A stretch of DNA of 64,000 bases from JAFGNB01 sp050304135 (GCA_050304135.1 JBNLDC010000067.1:1-64000); one strand, 5' to 3'. Shown: positions 44,409-54,366, counted from the first letter of the stretch. The notes: a model not told the origin generated them from the sequence alone. Program-made: numbers and translations.

Positions 44409-44760
44409 TGCGATCTCTACAGTACCCTGCCGAGGTGAAAACCACTCACTATACCGGACATTTTCAACATACTGCATCATATTCATTTTCAGTACGTTAC
44501 AATTTTTTTCAGTGTCACCGTACCGCATTTTCCATTAGCGGGAGCCTTTGCGGGCAAACTGTTCCAACCGGTTGTATTCCGATAGAATACGAAAAAAAAG
44601 CCCCACGGATAATCAACAGATGAAAATATTCCTGACTGAACCATATACTATGATGGATTCAGGTGTATATTATTAATGAACACTCGTTGCACAACCACCT
44701 ACCAATACGTGGACAGGTTGAGCATTGTAACCAAAAAGATTGTTTTTCAAGGAGCACATG
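44409..44760. other. Gene-free stretch before VWA gene
   Basis: No open frame with a start signal and no terminator with a T-run was found after the U32 gene. AAGGAG at 44749-44754 serves the next gene. Confidence 0.4.
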
Positions 44761-47658
44761 ATGAAAACATCGTTTGAAAAAGGTAGTGCCTTGTTCCTGA
44801 CGTTACTACTCTTTTCGTTTCTTACCGGTGTTTCCGGCCAGCCAAACCAGACCATTTATACACAGTATTGCGTTGCCAGGCCGGATACGACCTGTTTTCA
44901 GCCGGCAAACAATGCTGTCGACTCCGTCGGACGCGATGTTTCTGCAATCGGTGGTAACTTCAGGTTTTGTCTGGAACTTGACACGGTTGATACCGGATAT
45001 GCTCCGATACGGGTAATTCTCTTGCTTGATCGCTCCGGAAGTATGTGTGATGATGACGGACCTTGTTGTGTTGACGGCGACGGCACGGGCCTTTGCATGT
45101 ACAACGACCCGACCAATCAGCGCATCCTTGCGGCTCATAATTTTATTGATAGCCTAAGGGCACGAAGCCCGGAATCTGAAGTTGGTATAGTTCTATACGC
45201 CAACAACACCGAGGACCATAACCCACAATCCCTGATGAATGATGCTGATGTAACGCAGATACACAACTGGATTGATGATGCGGCATGTGCTGCACCCCGT
45301 AATCTCGGGAAAGTGGCAAAAACAACCGACACGTATTTGGGAGCAGCACTAAAAGACGGGTTGGATCTAGTAGACAACAATTACAACAGCATGGACGCGG
45401 GAATGCCGCGGCACATTATTCTCCTGACCGATGGTGGTTGGGATGATGTCGGCACCAGGCCACCGGATGAAATCATCAGCAACTACATCAACACTTTTCC
45501 AAATCGTCCCGTACCGACTGTACACGGCGTATTTCTCTCTGATACGGCCCTCCATGTTGAACACGGCTATCCCCCTCATGGTTGTTCAGGAACCAGAGAT
45601 GTTGATCTTGCTCATTTACATACCGTCACCCAGCTGACATTAGGTCAATATTTTCCGGCGTCTACTCCTCAGACCGTTGTCGATAACTTCCGTACCTTAC
45701 TTGACAGTGTCTCTAATACGGTACCGCAACGGCTCGTTAACCTGGTCGTACTTAACTCCACCACCGGTGCAAGCAGCAGCAGCACCAGCATAACGCATAT
45801 CGGATCCGGAGCCATCTGGGAATCCAGAATCTCCGATCTTCCCCTGGAATTCGGTGAAAACAAACTGGTAGTCACTCAAAAAATATTCAGTCCCAGTGCC
45901 ATGGACACCATTACCAAAACCACCGCTGTTACGATTATCCGCAGTACGCTGTACCGGGAGGCACTGGATACCGATCTCTTTAAGGAGTTTTGCGAGACCG
46001 GTTCCGCACGGTTAACCATCACAGCCTCACCGGATACCAATTCACAGAATGAACCGTTCGATGTTGCTGCCAGAATCAGCAATATGCAGAACTTCAACCT
46101 CGATACCACGCAACTGCGTATTTTCACCCGGTTTCCCGACAATGAAAGCGGGGTACTCGCCACCTTTCATCTGGACGGAAACCTGGATAATGCTACCGGC
46201 GGTACAGCGGGTACGGGAACCCCGTCGTTCACCTCCACCACACAACTGTTCGGTTCCGGTGGAATTACCGGGGGCAACTTTTCCTACACGCTTCCGCCAC
46301 TGGGGGGTGATTTTTCCCTGGAAGCGTGGGTAAAGCCGGGCACCGATAGAGCCGCAGTGCTCTTCAGCGGCAGCGGCAACAGGTATGAGGTCGGTGTGGC
46401 CAGCAATATGAAACTGTATTTTAAAACCGAAACCAGTGTGATTGCCACCGCGATTAATCCCTTGGACGAAGGGGTCTGGTCTCATATTGCCGTCGCACGC
46501 ACGGGGGGCAACCTTCAACTGTTCATTAACGGTATCGCCGTATCGGAACCTGTCGCATTTGCCACCGCTGTTACCGCCGGAGTAGTAAGTACTTCGGCTC
46601 CGAATCTCTGGACTGTTGATGAGGTCAGGTTTTCCACTATAAGCCGGGTAACGACTCAGGGCGGAAATACCACAATCGCAATTCCGACCGTTGCCAACAC
46701 CGCATGGCTTATAGCAGGTGTCCCGTCCACCAGTGAAGCGCTCACCGTTGCGCAGACCGCCTGGACCAACGGGCAACTCGACCTGCAGTTCTCAAGCCCG
46801 ATAAGCGGTCAGGTACTGGTCAACATCCGTCGTAAAAATGCCGGAAGCGTTTCGTCAGGCTGGTCAAAGAACAGCAATCCGGTGACTGTGGCATCAGACC
46901 GTATCGGCCCCTATGTCAAACGTGCTGTTCTGACCCCGGCAGCACTCGACTCAACGTACGATAAACTTCTTATTGAATTCACCGAACCTGCAAACTGTGC
47001 GGAGCTGAAACGAGGAAATGATCCTGATCAGGTATTTGATATCGCGAGTACCCGGGAGAACCCGCCCAGCAACCCGCTTGAGGGTTCGAGATTCGATAGC
47101 ACCACCTGCTCCGAAGCATATGTCAGCTCTGTAACCATCCTCGTGCCTAGAGCGAAAATTTCTCCGGGATCCGATAGTTTGCTGCTCACTCGTGCAACGG
47201 TTACCGATCAGTCCGGAAATCCTGCTGAAACCGATAAAAAAGGTCCTATAGTATGGGGCGACGGTGATGCAATTAAGATAAGCGGACTCCCAACGGTTCC
47301 TGGTGAAAACCTTAAAATTGATCCGCAGGTAAAGACGGACTTGAATCTCACAGTAACCAACGGAAAAGTTGTCGTTATGCGCGTTCGCAGAGATTTGAAA
47401 TCAGTTTCTTTCGATCCAATCAGGAAAGACTCCACCTATGGGTATGCCAATGTATATGACCCGGTAGGAAATCTGATCTGTATAGACCTTCCGGTATTCA
47501 AATCGGATAAACATCCGCTGATATACAGCCTGGTCTGGAACGGCTTGAACCGTTCTGATCGACGGGTTGGTTCAGGTGCGTATCTGATCATTTTCAGGTT
47601 TACCTACCTTGATGGTTCCAAGGCTATCAAGAAGCAAAAAATCGCTCTGCAATGGTAA
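44761..47658 (+). CDS. Secreted VWA-LamG surface protein
   Basis: This 965-residue exported protein has a signal peptide (LFLTLLLFSFLTGVSG) and a Cys-rich stretch with a von Willebrand factor A domain (about 83-320) whose MIDAS reads LLLDRSGSM (D90, S92, S94), with Thr and Asp in LGAALKDG and LLTDGGWDD. A concanavalin/LamG-like domain follows (about 466-640: ATFHLDGNLDNATGG, FSLEAWVKPG, WSHIAVARTGG, WTVDEVRFSTI). Then come Ig-like strands and a C-terminal sorting-type module (VKVYD-like YANVYDPVGNLI, SLVWNGLNRSDR, GSGAYLIIFRF). AAGGAG stands 6 nt before the ATG at 44761. It is probably an adhesin or matrix-binding protein. A strong terminator follows. Confidence 0.87.
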   Translation: MKTSFEKGSALFLTLLLFSFLTGVSGQPNQTIYTQYCVARPDTTCFQPANNAVDSVGRDVSAIGGNFRFCLELDTVDTGYAPIRVILLLDRSGSMCDDDGPCCVDGDGTGLCMYNDPTNQRILAAHNFIDSLRARSPESEVGIVLYANNTEDHNPQSLMNDADVTQIHNWIDDAACAAPRNLGKVAKTTDTYLGAALKDGLDLVDNNYNSMDAGMPRHIILLTDGGWDDVGTRPPDEIISNYINTFPNRPVPTVHGVFLSDTALHVEHGYPPHGCSGTRDVDLAHLHTVTQLTLGQYFPASTPQTVVDNFRTLLDSVSNTVPQRLVNLVVLNSTTGASSSSTSITHIGSGAIWESRISDLPLEFGENKLVVTQKIFSPSAMDTITKTTAVTIIRSTLYREALDTDLFKEFCETGSARLTITASPDTNSQNEPFDVAARISNMQNFNLDTTQLRIFTRFPDNESGVLATFHLDGNLDNATGGTAGTGTPSFTSTTQLFGSGGITGGNFSYTLPPLGGDFSLEAWVKPGTDRAAVLFSGSGNRYEVGVASNMKLYFKTETSVIATAINPLDEGVWSHIAVARTGGNLQLFINGIAVSEPVAFATAVTAGVVSTSAPNLWTVDEVRFSTISRVTTQGGNTTIAIPTVANTAWLIAGVPSTSEALTVAQTAWTNGQLDLQFSSPISGQVLVNIRRKNAGSVSSGWSKNSNPVTVASDRIGPYVKRAVLTPAALDSTYDKLLIEFTEPANCAELKRGNDPDQVFDIASTRENPPSNPLEGSRFDSTTCSEAYVSSVTILVPRAKISPGSDSLLLTRATVTDQSGNPAETDKKGPIVWGDGDAIKISGLPTVPGENLKIDPQVKTDLNLTVTNGKVVVMRVRRDLKSVSFDPIRKDSTYGYANVYDPVGNLICIDLPVFKSDKHPLIYSLVWNGLNRSDRRVGSGAYLIIFRFTYLDGSKAIKKQKIALQW

Positions 47659-47680
47659 CTATCTGACGAATGAAATTTGC

Positions 47681-47719
47681 AAGGTCCCGTTTCCGGCAAT
47701 CGGAAACGGGACCTTTTTT
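47681..47719 (+). terminator. Strong rho-independent terminator
   Basis: AAGGTCCCGTTTCCG (47681-47695) pairs perfectly over 15 bp with CGGAAACGGGACCTT (47701-47715), followed by TTTT. It ends the VWA gene and separates it from the convergent dus gene. Confidence 0.93.
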
Positions 47720-47749
47720 ATACACCAACGATCGGGACAACCACGATAC

Positions 47750-48706
47750 TTACCTTCCGGTAAATGCAGCGTCGACCTTGCTGCAATACTGATCAATCGC
47801 GCTACAGCGCTGGATCGATTTCAGCACTTCACTGCTGTTTTTGAGATTGGAAGAAAAATACCACCAGAACTCCTTCATTTTCCCCAGCAGATGCGCCGGT
47901 CCGAAAAGTACGCGACTATTTTCGCTATATATTTCATCGTGAAACGCGCGAAGGACTTCAAGGGCGGTTTCAACGTTTTCTCCTCTCCGCAGCGAAGCCA
48001 GGAGCTGTGGATGATGCACCGCACCCCGCCCGATCATCCAGTGCCGGATTGTGGGAAATTGTTGTCTCAGCGCAGAGAACCCCTCCAGAGAAACAATGTC
48101 TCCGTTGTACACTACCGGATGGTTACACAACGAAGCGGCGGCTGCGAAACGTTCCAAATCAACACTACCGCGGTACGCCTGTTTTCCGGTTCTCGGATGA
48201 ATAACAACCTGGGTAAGCGGATAATCATTGAGAAGTGGCAGCAACCGCTCAAGTTCGGTATTGTCGGAATAACCGAGACGTACCTTGACCGAGAGTCCAC
48301 CCTCAAAAGCGGAAACAAGGCGATCAAGAATTGCATCAATCATTTCCGGGTACGGAAGCAGACCACTTCCCCGTTTTTTTTTGGCAACCACCGGATGCGG
48401 ACAACCCAGATTCCAGTTGACCGCTGGATAACCAAGCAGATAAATGTGTTTTACCAGCAACTGCAGATCTTCGGCATTGTTTCCGAGAATCTGGGGAATC
48501 ACCCGCACACGGTCATTCGCGGTGCTTACAATATCCTTAAGATGTTTGGGAGCAACCTCCCTGCCTTTGACCGTCGTGATAAACGGCGTCAGGAGATAAT
48601 CGAACCTTCCGAAATACCGTTCGAAAGCAGTTCTGAAAATAAGGTCGGTTACCCCACGCAGCGGAGCGAGATAAAATTTATGATCCATTGCTACAAGATA
48701 GCTCAT
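47750..48706 (-). CDS. tRNA-dihydrouridine synthase
   Basis: This 318-residue FMN enzyme reduces uridines in tRNA. Landmarks are FYLAPLRGVTDLIFR (FMN-binding start), PQILGN, the catalytic Cys102 in NLGCPHPVVAKKKRGSGLL, SVKVRLG, VVIHPRTGKQAYRG, PVVYNGDI and MIGRGAVHHP. It cannot be assigned to DusA, B or C from sequence alone. The start at 48706 is taken, with an in-frame ATG at 48688 as alternative. It lies 20 nt downstream of recQ on the same strand and is probably cotranscribed. Confidence 0.93.
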   Translation of the reverse strand: MSYLVAMDHKFYLAPLRGVTDLIFRTAFERYFGRFDYLLTPFITTVKGREVAPKHLKDIVSTANDRVRVIPQILGNNAEDLQLLVKHIYLLGYPAVNWNLGCPHPVVAKKKRGSGLLPYPEMIDAILDRLVSAFEGGLSVKVRLGYSDNTELERLLPLLNDYPLTQVVIHPRTGKQAYRGSVDLERFAAAASLCNHPVVYNGDIVSLEGFSALRQQFPTIRHWMIGRGAVHHPQLLASLRRGENVETALEVLRAFHDEIYSENSRVLFGPAHLLGKMKEFWWYFSSNLKNSSEVLKSIQRCSAIDQYCSKVDAAFTGR

Positions 48707-48726
48707 TGAAGATCCGGCAACAAGCG

Positions 48727-50925
48727 TTACAGCTGCCTTTTATCCTGCTGCATCCATGCCCGGACCAGTCGGGCCTCCTCGTAACCGTAGGCTCCCTGCG
48801 ACGCCTCAACCACCGGTTTGAGTGCAGAGGTTCCAAGCCGGGTGAAGGTATCTGCAATGGTTTCTCTGAGCGGATCACTTATAAACTGTTCCATAGATAT
48901 GTGCAAACCATCAGCTATAAGGGTTTCGAGATGATTGACAATAGTCCCTCTCGTGCACCCCCGCTCACCGGCGATAGCTTCGAGTGATAATCCCTGACTG
49001 ACAAGCCGCTGCGTTTCAAGCACGGTAGCTCCAGGTTTCTTTACCGGTCGTTTTTTCGGTAGTGCCACAGAAGATTGTCCTGCATCCCGACCGGCAATGG
49101 CATCGGGAAACTCCTGGAGGTAGGTGGCAACCACCGAAAGAAAAGCTTCTCCGTACTGTTCGAGTTTTACCGTCCCTACTCCGGAGACCGCAAGCATGCC
49201 GTCCAGCGTGGCAGGAAGACGCGTAGCCATATCGTGTAGAGTTCGATCGGAAAAAATGACATAAGGCGGCACCCCTCGCTCCTCGGCAAGCTGTCGGCGC
49301 ACATGACGGAGCCGTTCAAAGAGCATTCTGTTACCATTACCTCCACTTTCCTCTCCCTGCAATGCCGGTTCAGGCATGGTCCGTTGCAACATTGTTACCG
49401 GTGTATCGCCAAGGAGTACCTTCAGTGCCTCACGGGCAAGTTTGATGACGGGATAGCTTCCGTCGGATACAACACAGAGTCCCTGTGCCAGTAGCGCATC
49501 GAACAGTTCGCGCCAGCGCCGTTTGGGAGTATCTTTTCCTGTGCCGTATGTCTTCAGCCGGTCATGCCCGAAATCACGGATCTGCTTTGTATCCGCCCCC
49601 CATACGATGTTGATGATATGATTCATACCGAACCGTTCTCCCGTGCGGTATATGGCAGAAAGCAGTATCTGCGCCTCCCGGGTGATGTCCACCGTTTCGC
49701 TGCTACCGGTACAGACATCACAACCGCCGCAGTTGTCGCCCGGCAGCACCTCACCGAAATGAGCAAGCAGTGTCCGCCTCCGGCAGGTGTACTGTGCGGC
49801 GAATGCAACCATATCGGCAAGAGCGATCCGGTGCTGTCGCGCGATCTCCTCCTGTTCGTGCTGATCGATAAAATACCGTAGACGTGGCAGATCACCGCGA
49901 CTGAAAAGAAGCAGACATCGGGCCGGATCGCCGTCACGTCCCGCTCTGCCCGTTTCCTGGTAGTAATGCTCAAGCGATCGTGGCAGATCGCCATGCACCA
50001 CATACCTGATGTTGGACTTGTCAATTCCCATTCCGAAAGCAATCGTTGCCACCACTACATCGGCACGGTCACGGCTGAATGCTTCCTGATTGGCCGTACG
50101 TTCCGCATCTCCCAGACCGGCATGATACGGCAGGGCTTTGATACCCGCCGCCTGAAGGGCCGATGCGGTCGACTCAACACTCTCACGGGTCATCCGGTAG
50201 ACGATCCCCGGTTCACCGCTAAAATTCTTTACGAAAGATATTATCTGCCGTTCCGGATCCTGTTTAGGCTCCACCACATAAAAGAGGTTGTCGCGGTTGA
50301 ACGACCCGCAGTAACAGAACGGCTGCGCGAGCTTGAGTTGCCTCGTGATATCCCGGCGCATGGCATCGGTTGCGGATGCGGTAAATGCGGCAACGGGAAT
50401 TTCAGGCAGCTGTTTTTTCAGTGCGGAGAGCAGCAGATAGTCCGGACGGAAATCGTGCCCCCAGGAACAGATGCAGTGCGCCTCATCAACCGCGACAAAA
50501 GATATCGTGCACTGTTGCAGCAACTGCATGAACGAATCGATCGAAAGACGTTCCGGAGAGATATAGAGCAGATCAAGCTCACCGCTACGAAAAGCCCGCT
50601 CAACCGCCCCGCGCTCCGGCGCCGCGAGCGAACTGTTGAATACTGCTGCACGTATTCCGTTTGCAGCCGCCGCATCCACCTGATCCTTCATAAGAGCAAT
50701 GAGTGGCGAAATAACAATGCAGGTTCCGGGCAACAGACAGGCAGGGAGCTGATAACAGAGGGACTTTCCGCCACCGGTGGGCATAACCGCCAGTACATCC
50801 CGACGTTCAAGAATGGCTCCGACGATCTCTTCCTGACCCGGCCTGAACGTGGTGAAACCGAATATCCGTTCGAGTGCGGCATGTACCTGCTCCCGGGCAG
50901 GAACCACCGATTCTTCTTGCAGCAT
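48727..50925 (-). CDS. recQ: ATP-dependent DNA helicase RecQ
   Basis: This 732-residue superfamily 2 3'-5' helicase has Walker A MPTGGGKSLCYQLPA, the DEAH box VDEAHCICSWGHDFRPDY, TASATD, motif VI QETGRAGRDGDPA, and the RecQ zinc site CRRRTLLAHFGE...NCGGCDVC. A winged-helix RQC domain (about 410-500) follows, then HRDC (about 565-640) and a C-terminal HTH_40-type domain (LVSQGLSLEAIAGERGCTRG). It is about 120 residues longer than E. coli RecQ because of that last domain, a known RecQ variant. The ATG at 50925 is chosen over 51021, whose extra 32 residues are not family-like. It unwinds recombination intermediates. Confidence 0.95.
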   Translation of the reverse strand: MLQEESVVPAREQVHAALERIFGFTTFRPGQEEIVGAILERRDVLAVMPTGGGKSLCYQLPACLLPGTCIVISPLIALMKDQVDAAAANGIRAAVFNSSLAAPERGAVERAFRSGELDLLYISPERLSIDSFMQLLQQCTISFVAVDEAHCICSWGHDFRPDYLLLSALKKQLPEIPVAAFTASATDAMRRDITRQLKLAQPFCYCGSFNRDNLFYVVEPKQDPERQIISFVKNFSGEPGIVYRMTRESVESTASALQAAGIKALPYHAGLGDAERTANQEAFSRDRADVVVATIAFGMGIDKSNIRYVVHGDLPRSLEHYYQETGRAGRDGDPARCLLLFSRGDLPRLRYFIDQHEQEEIARQHRIALADMVAFAAQYTCRRRTLLAHFGEVLPGDNCGGCDVCTGSSETVDITREAQILLSAIYRTGERFGMNHIINIVWGADTKQIRDFGHDRLKTYGTGKDTPKRRWRELFDALLAQGLCVVSDGSYPVIKLAREALKVLLGDTPVTMLQRTMPEPALQGEESGGNGNRMLFERLRHVRRQLAEERGVPPYVIFSDRTLHDMATRLPATLDGMLAVSGVGTVKLEQYGEAFLSVVATYLQEFPDAIAGRDAGQSSVALPKKRPVKKPGATVLETQRLVSQGLSLEAIAGERGCTRGTIVNHLETLIADGLHISMEQFISDPLRETIADTFTRLGTSALKPVVEASQGAYGYEEARLVRAWMQQDKRQL

Positions 50926-51039
50926 AACGTCTGTAATCCTCTGTGTCAGAATGAAATAACCACGCAGGTGCAGCGGGGTGTATCCACCGTAAAAAATACA
51001 CACCGGTTCCCGAAACGGCAACCGGTGGGGAGGTAAACT

Positions 51040-51312
51040 TCAGCGGAAAATCGTGAATGATTTACTTACCATACCATGGTGCGCGGAGTACAACCAAATG
51101 ATTCTGATTCCCGGGGTAATAAAAGAGTTATCGATCATAACGGTATTCGTTCCCTGTATACCGCTCCTGACGCTGGTTACATAGACTGTTTTTCCCGTCA
51201 GATCGGAAATTTCCAGCCGGACCATGGTACTACCGGGAGCAGAATACGTTACCTCATTTCCGCCTGCAATACGACGATTAAAGAGTTGCCCGTTTACACT
51301 GCATTTTACCAT
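51040..51312 (-). CDS. Orphan C-terminal sorting-type domain
   Basis: This 90-residue frame reads like the beta-rich C-terminal module of secreted FCB-group proteins (MVRLEISDLTGKTVYVTSVR, then TPGIRIIWLYSAHHGMVSKS), but has no signal peptide and no cargo domain. The ribosome site is weak. It may be the surviving 3' end of a decayed secreted-protein gene, upstream of recQ. A real small protein cannot be excluded. Confidence 0.5.
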   Translation of the reverse strand: MVKCSVNGQLFNRRIAGGNEVTYSAPGSTMVRLEISDLTGKTVYVTSVRSGIQGTNTVMIDNSFITPGIRIIWLYSAHHGMVSKSFTIFR

Positions 51313-51435
51313 TTTTGAAACAGGTAGAGAGAATTACACAATTCACCGGTGGAATACGTTACCGGAATCCTGTGCTTGATACCGGTTGTCCGGCAACTGT
51401 ACCTTTTCACCGAAAATCGCTGACACCTGTTATCT

Positions 51436-52239
51436 ATGAAATCACTGCCCGTCATTATCATCACTGTACTGTCATCATTGTGTGCAATCGGCTGTATCCT
51501 GTTGATCATCGTTATATTGCGAACCTCCGACGGCAACGATTCTCTTTTAACGCCACTGTACCGGGCTTTTAACCGTCCGCAGCGGTCGGAATCCACCGCA
51601 CCCGATGCCATTCGCCTCCCGGAACGATTCACCGAGTCAAGTGAATCTCCCTCGACAGACACTGCTGCCGCTTCCGCTGCCCGGGAGCGGCAATTTCCCG
51701 CGCCGGCTTACAAAAGGGAATACACCTGTGGTGAAATGATCACCGCGACAGCACTTTCCCGGATTATAAGAGAGAACGGCCTGTTCTGTAAAAAAAGTCC
51801 GTGGTCAAAAGGATGGGCCAATCCGAAAGGCAGAGGAATCCGTCAGATGCGATCGGGGCTTGCGTTCTCTGATTCGGTGGTTACCGATACTCTCACCGGA
51901 ACAATGTGGCAACGATTCACCGCACCGGAACCGGTTCCCTTCAACCGGCTCGATTCAGTCATATCCGCCATGAATACCGGCACCTGGCAGGGGTATGTAA
52001 ACTGGAGAATCCCCACGGTGGAAGAACTGCTCACCCTGCTCACCCCCTCCCGTAACCATTTCGGACACTACCTTCCAGCCGGATGGAACAGCAAAGCAGA
52101 CGATATCTGGAGTTGCAACGCTTCCTGTGACTCGCTTTCAATGCGGTGGATGTGGGTGGTACGCATGTCACTCGGACGGTGCAATGTCGGAAGACCGGAT
52201 ATAAAACGTGCGATTCTGGCAGTGCGGGAGCTTCGCTGA
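51436..52239 (+). CDS. Membrane-anchored DUF1566 (Lcl-type) protein
   Basis: This 267-residue protein has an N-terminal membrane anchor (LPVIIITVLSSLCAIGCILLIIVIL), a Ser/Thr/Pro-rich spacer (about 35-90) and a C-terminal domain. The latter has the DUF1566 pattern VVTDTLTGTMWQRF, the WRIPTVEELLTLL segment, DDIWSCNAS, WVVRMSLG and a final VRELR. The family is related to FGE-like lectin folds and its members are surface or periplasmic proteins of unknown function. No strong ribosome site is seen. It stands alone. Confidence 0.75.
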   Translation: MKSLPVIIITVLSSLCAIGCILLIIVILRTSDGNDSLLTPLYRAFNRPQRSESTAPDAIRLPERFTESSESPSTDTAAASAARERQFPAPAYKREYTCGEMITATALSRIIRENGLFCKKSPWSKGWANPKGRGIRQMRSGLAFSDSVVTDTLTGTMWQRFTAPEPVPFNRLDSVISAMNTGTWQGYVNWRIPTVEELLTLLTPSRNHFGHYLPAGWNSKADDIWSCNASCDSLSMRWMWVVRMSLGRCNVGRPDIKRAILAVRELR

Positions 52240-52328
52240 CCCGACGGATAATTACCCTGTCACCGCACCAAACCACATTCCACCCCTTTCAACGGGTCGG
52301 GTAAACAAGTATATTACCGGAAATTCCT

Positions 52329-53036
52329 ATGAAAAACTGTACCTTCATCTACCCCTTCTATAACAACCAGAGTGTTGCTGACACACAATGTCGACTTTGG
52401 AACTCTTACAGTGAATCAATCAGGAAGCGGCTCTGTATCATAGTTGTTGATGATGGTTCCACCCCGCCGCTTACCTTTACTATTGATCCTCCCGTCACCG
52501 CCATACACCTCAGGGTCACTGAAGACATTCGGTGGAACCAGCCGGGAGCAAAAAACCTTGCCATGAAGTTTGTACCGACCGAATGGACATTTATCAGTGA
52601 TGCCGACCACCTGATGTCCGAAGAAACTGTAACATCTCTGTTGGAGTTCATGCCGAAGGATGGAACGTTCTATACGTTCGGCAGGTCAAGAAACGGACAG
52701 CCCTGGCATCCTCACCCGAATACTTTTCTGATGCGAAAGTCGGAATTTTTCTCTGTTGGCGGCTATGATGAAGATTTTTGCGGCAGTTACGGCTACGATG
52801 ACATTTTCTTTGTTGAAAAAATGAAGCGAAATCATCAATCGGTAGTACTTGAGGATATCAGACTTGAAAACAATACCGGATTCGCCACACCGGATGCAGA
52901 CCGCAATCATCGGAAAAACAAACACCTGTTGAAGAAGAAAAAACAATTGCTGAAAAAAAATCGATATCAATCCCCCCGAATGATCAGGTTCAATTGGGAG
53001 ATTGTTCATGGTTATCCCCCGCTGCCGCTGCAATGA
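52329..53036 (+). CDS. Glycosyltransferase, GT2/GT7-like
   Basis: This 235-residue GT-A fold enzyme has the opening FIYPFYNNQ, CIIVVDDGSTPP, a metal site ISDADHLMS (about 91-99) and the galactosyltransferase-like acceptor motif GGYDEDFCGSYGYDDIFF (about 147-164). The C-terminal 50 residues are very Lys-rich (KKKKQLLKKN). It has no membrane segment. It overlaps the next glycosyltransferase by four bases, so the two probably act on the same glycan. Confidence 0.82.
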   Translation: MKNCTFIYPFYNNQSVADTQCRLWNSYSESIRKRLCIIVVDDGSTPPLTFTIDPPVTAIHLRVTEDIRWNQPGAKNLAMKFVPTEWTFISDADHLMSEETVTSLLEFMPKDGTFYTFGRSRNGQPWHPHPNTFLMRKSEFFSVGGYDEDFCGSYGYDDIFFVEKMKRNHQSVVLEDIRLENNTGFATPDADRNHRKNKHLLKKKKQLLKKNRYQSPRMIRFNWEIVHGYPPLPLQ

Positions 53037-53887
53037 GAAACATTGGATTACTGCTTACAAAAGACGAAGCACCGATTCTTGCGGATACCCTCAAGCAGAA
53101 TACCCGGTTCATCAAAGAGATATATGTACTTGATGGTGGGAACGACGAAACCGCCTCCATTGTACAACGGTTCCCGGAAGTAAGGGCCTACTACCATGAG
53201 CGGGATCTGCTCCCCGAGGGGTACGCGGCTGTCGACTCGATACGGCAGGTGGTGTTCGAGCGAATTCTGGACACGGCACAACCGGGTGACTGGATTACCC
53301 TGATGCATGGCGATGAAATGTTTTTCCATGACCCGCAGATAAGTATCTCTGTTGCGGAAAAACTTGACTGTAACCTGATCCGATGGTTCGCAGCTCATTT
53401 TTTCCCTCATCGTAACGATCTGAAAAACTGGTCACGACTCAAGGATCTTCCCGTATACGAGCGGTTCACCTATTTTGCCCACTACAAAAAAGCGTGCTGG
53501 ATCGAAGACCGTCAGTTCAAAATCACTGCAGGGATGCACTATCAGGAGGGACAGCATTCAGGTGTTCTTCCGTTTTCTCCTGTTGCATACCGTCCGCTCC
53601 CCGCACACCCGGTGTACCATCATTTCAAGGTATGGGATTTGAATATAAACAGCTATACAATTGAATATAGCGGTAAATACCGAAAGAACATTGCACGCCC
53701 TTCCGGCAAATGGGGAATGGTGCATTATACACCGAAAACATTTGAAAAATTCTTTATTAAAAAATACCCGAAGTATCCCCGCACAAGCCGTTTCGACGGG
53801 TCCTTCGGCTCTCTTTCCAGAGAATATGACTCACTTGTTGCCAAGGTACTGCACCCTTCAAGCCCGAAACCAAGCGGTGCAGTCTGA
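53033..53887 (+). CDS. Family 2-type glycosyltransferase
   Basis: This 284-residue protein starts at the ATG of an ATGA overlap with the preceding gene (MRNIGLLLTKDEAP). GT2 landmarks are EIYVLDGGNDETASIV and WITLMHGDEMFFHDP, in which GDE replaces the usual DxD. The central part contains aromatic-rich sequence (FTYFAHYKKACWIEDR). Together with the upstream enzyme it forms a two-gene glycan unit separate from the 28-32 kb cluster. Sugar specificity is unknown. Confidence 0.8.
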   Translation: MRNIGLLLTKDEAPILADTLKQNTRFIKEIYVLDGGNDETASIVQRFPEVRAYYHERDLLPEGYAAVDSIRQVVFERILDTAQPGDWITLMHGDEMFFHDPQISISVAEKLDCNLIRWFAAHFFPHRNDLKNWSRLKDLPVYERFTYFAHYKKACWIEDRQFKITAGMHYQEGQHSGVLPFSPVAYRPLPAHPVYHHFKVWDLNINSYTIEYSGKYRKNIARPSGKWGMVHYTPKTFEKFFIKKYPKYPRTSRFDGSFGSLSREYDSLVAKVLHPSSPKPSGAV

Positions 53888-54008
53888 AACAGGAACAGGC
53901 CAGTTCCTGATAATCCGGAAAAACAGAAGTCGGCAAAAGAGCCACACATGAGCCGTAAAATGCGATTCCTGCAGATTACGACTCCGAATTTGGAGATGCA
54001 CGAGTAAA

Positions 54009-54028
54009 TATATTAATTTAAGAATATA
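54009..54028. promoter_or_regulatory. Candidate ArsR-family operator
   Basis: TATATT (54009-54014) and AATATA (54023-54028) form an AT-rich dyad with an 8-bp centre immediately before the ribosome site of the ArsR gene. Position and composition fit autorepression by a small ArsR/SmtB protein. Confidence 0.35.
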
Positions 54029-54045
54029 CATATACAGGAGAAGCG

Positions 54046-54312
54046 ATGGATACAACTCACCATACGAAGGCGGAAATTCTCAAGGCACTTGGCCATCCGG
54101 TACGCTATTGCATTGTTGAAGGACTTGTTGCAGGTCAGCAGAACGTCGGCATGATGGTGCACTGCACCGGTGTTGCACAACCAACCGTTTCACAACACCT
54201 CAACATTCTTAAAGCCGCCGGTATTCTAGAGGGGCACCGTGACGGTAATCAGATCCACTACTCAGTATGCAGTGAAGAGGCCATTAAAGTTATCAAGGCA
54301 TTGCGCGAGTAA
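54046..54312 (+). CDS. ArsR/SmtB-family transcriptional regulator
   Basis: This 88-residue winged-helix repressor has the pattern ILKALGHPVRYCIVEGL, the recognition helix region VAQPTVSQHLNILKAAGIL and the wing GHRDGNQIHYSV. Four Cys are present (near 22, 40 and 74 among them), but the arsenic CxC box is absent; C40 with H39 could sense a metal or thiol state. CAGGAG precedes the ATG. There is no obvious target gene on the same strand, so it may control itself or a distant gene. Confidence 0.88.
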   Translation: MDTTHHTKAEILKALGHPVRYCIVEGLVAGQQNVGMMVHCTGVAQPTVSQHLNILKAAGILEGHRDGNQIHYSVCSEEAIKVIKALRE

Positions 54313-54366
54313 TATCGGAGTGCTCCCCCTGATCTGACTCCCCGATATAAAGGTTTTCACGCTGTT

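Noticed and set aside
47609..48709. Plus-strand frame of 366 codons
   Set aside because: It is antisense to the dihydrouridine synthase, which has all family motifs; the plus-strand translation is Arg/Pro-rich and matches nothing.
49966..51036. Plus-strand frame of 356 codons
   Set aside because: Antisense to recQ, with low-complexity shadow composition and no ribosome site.
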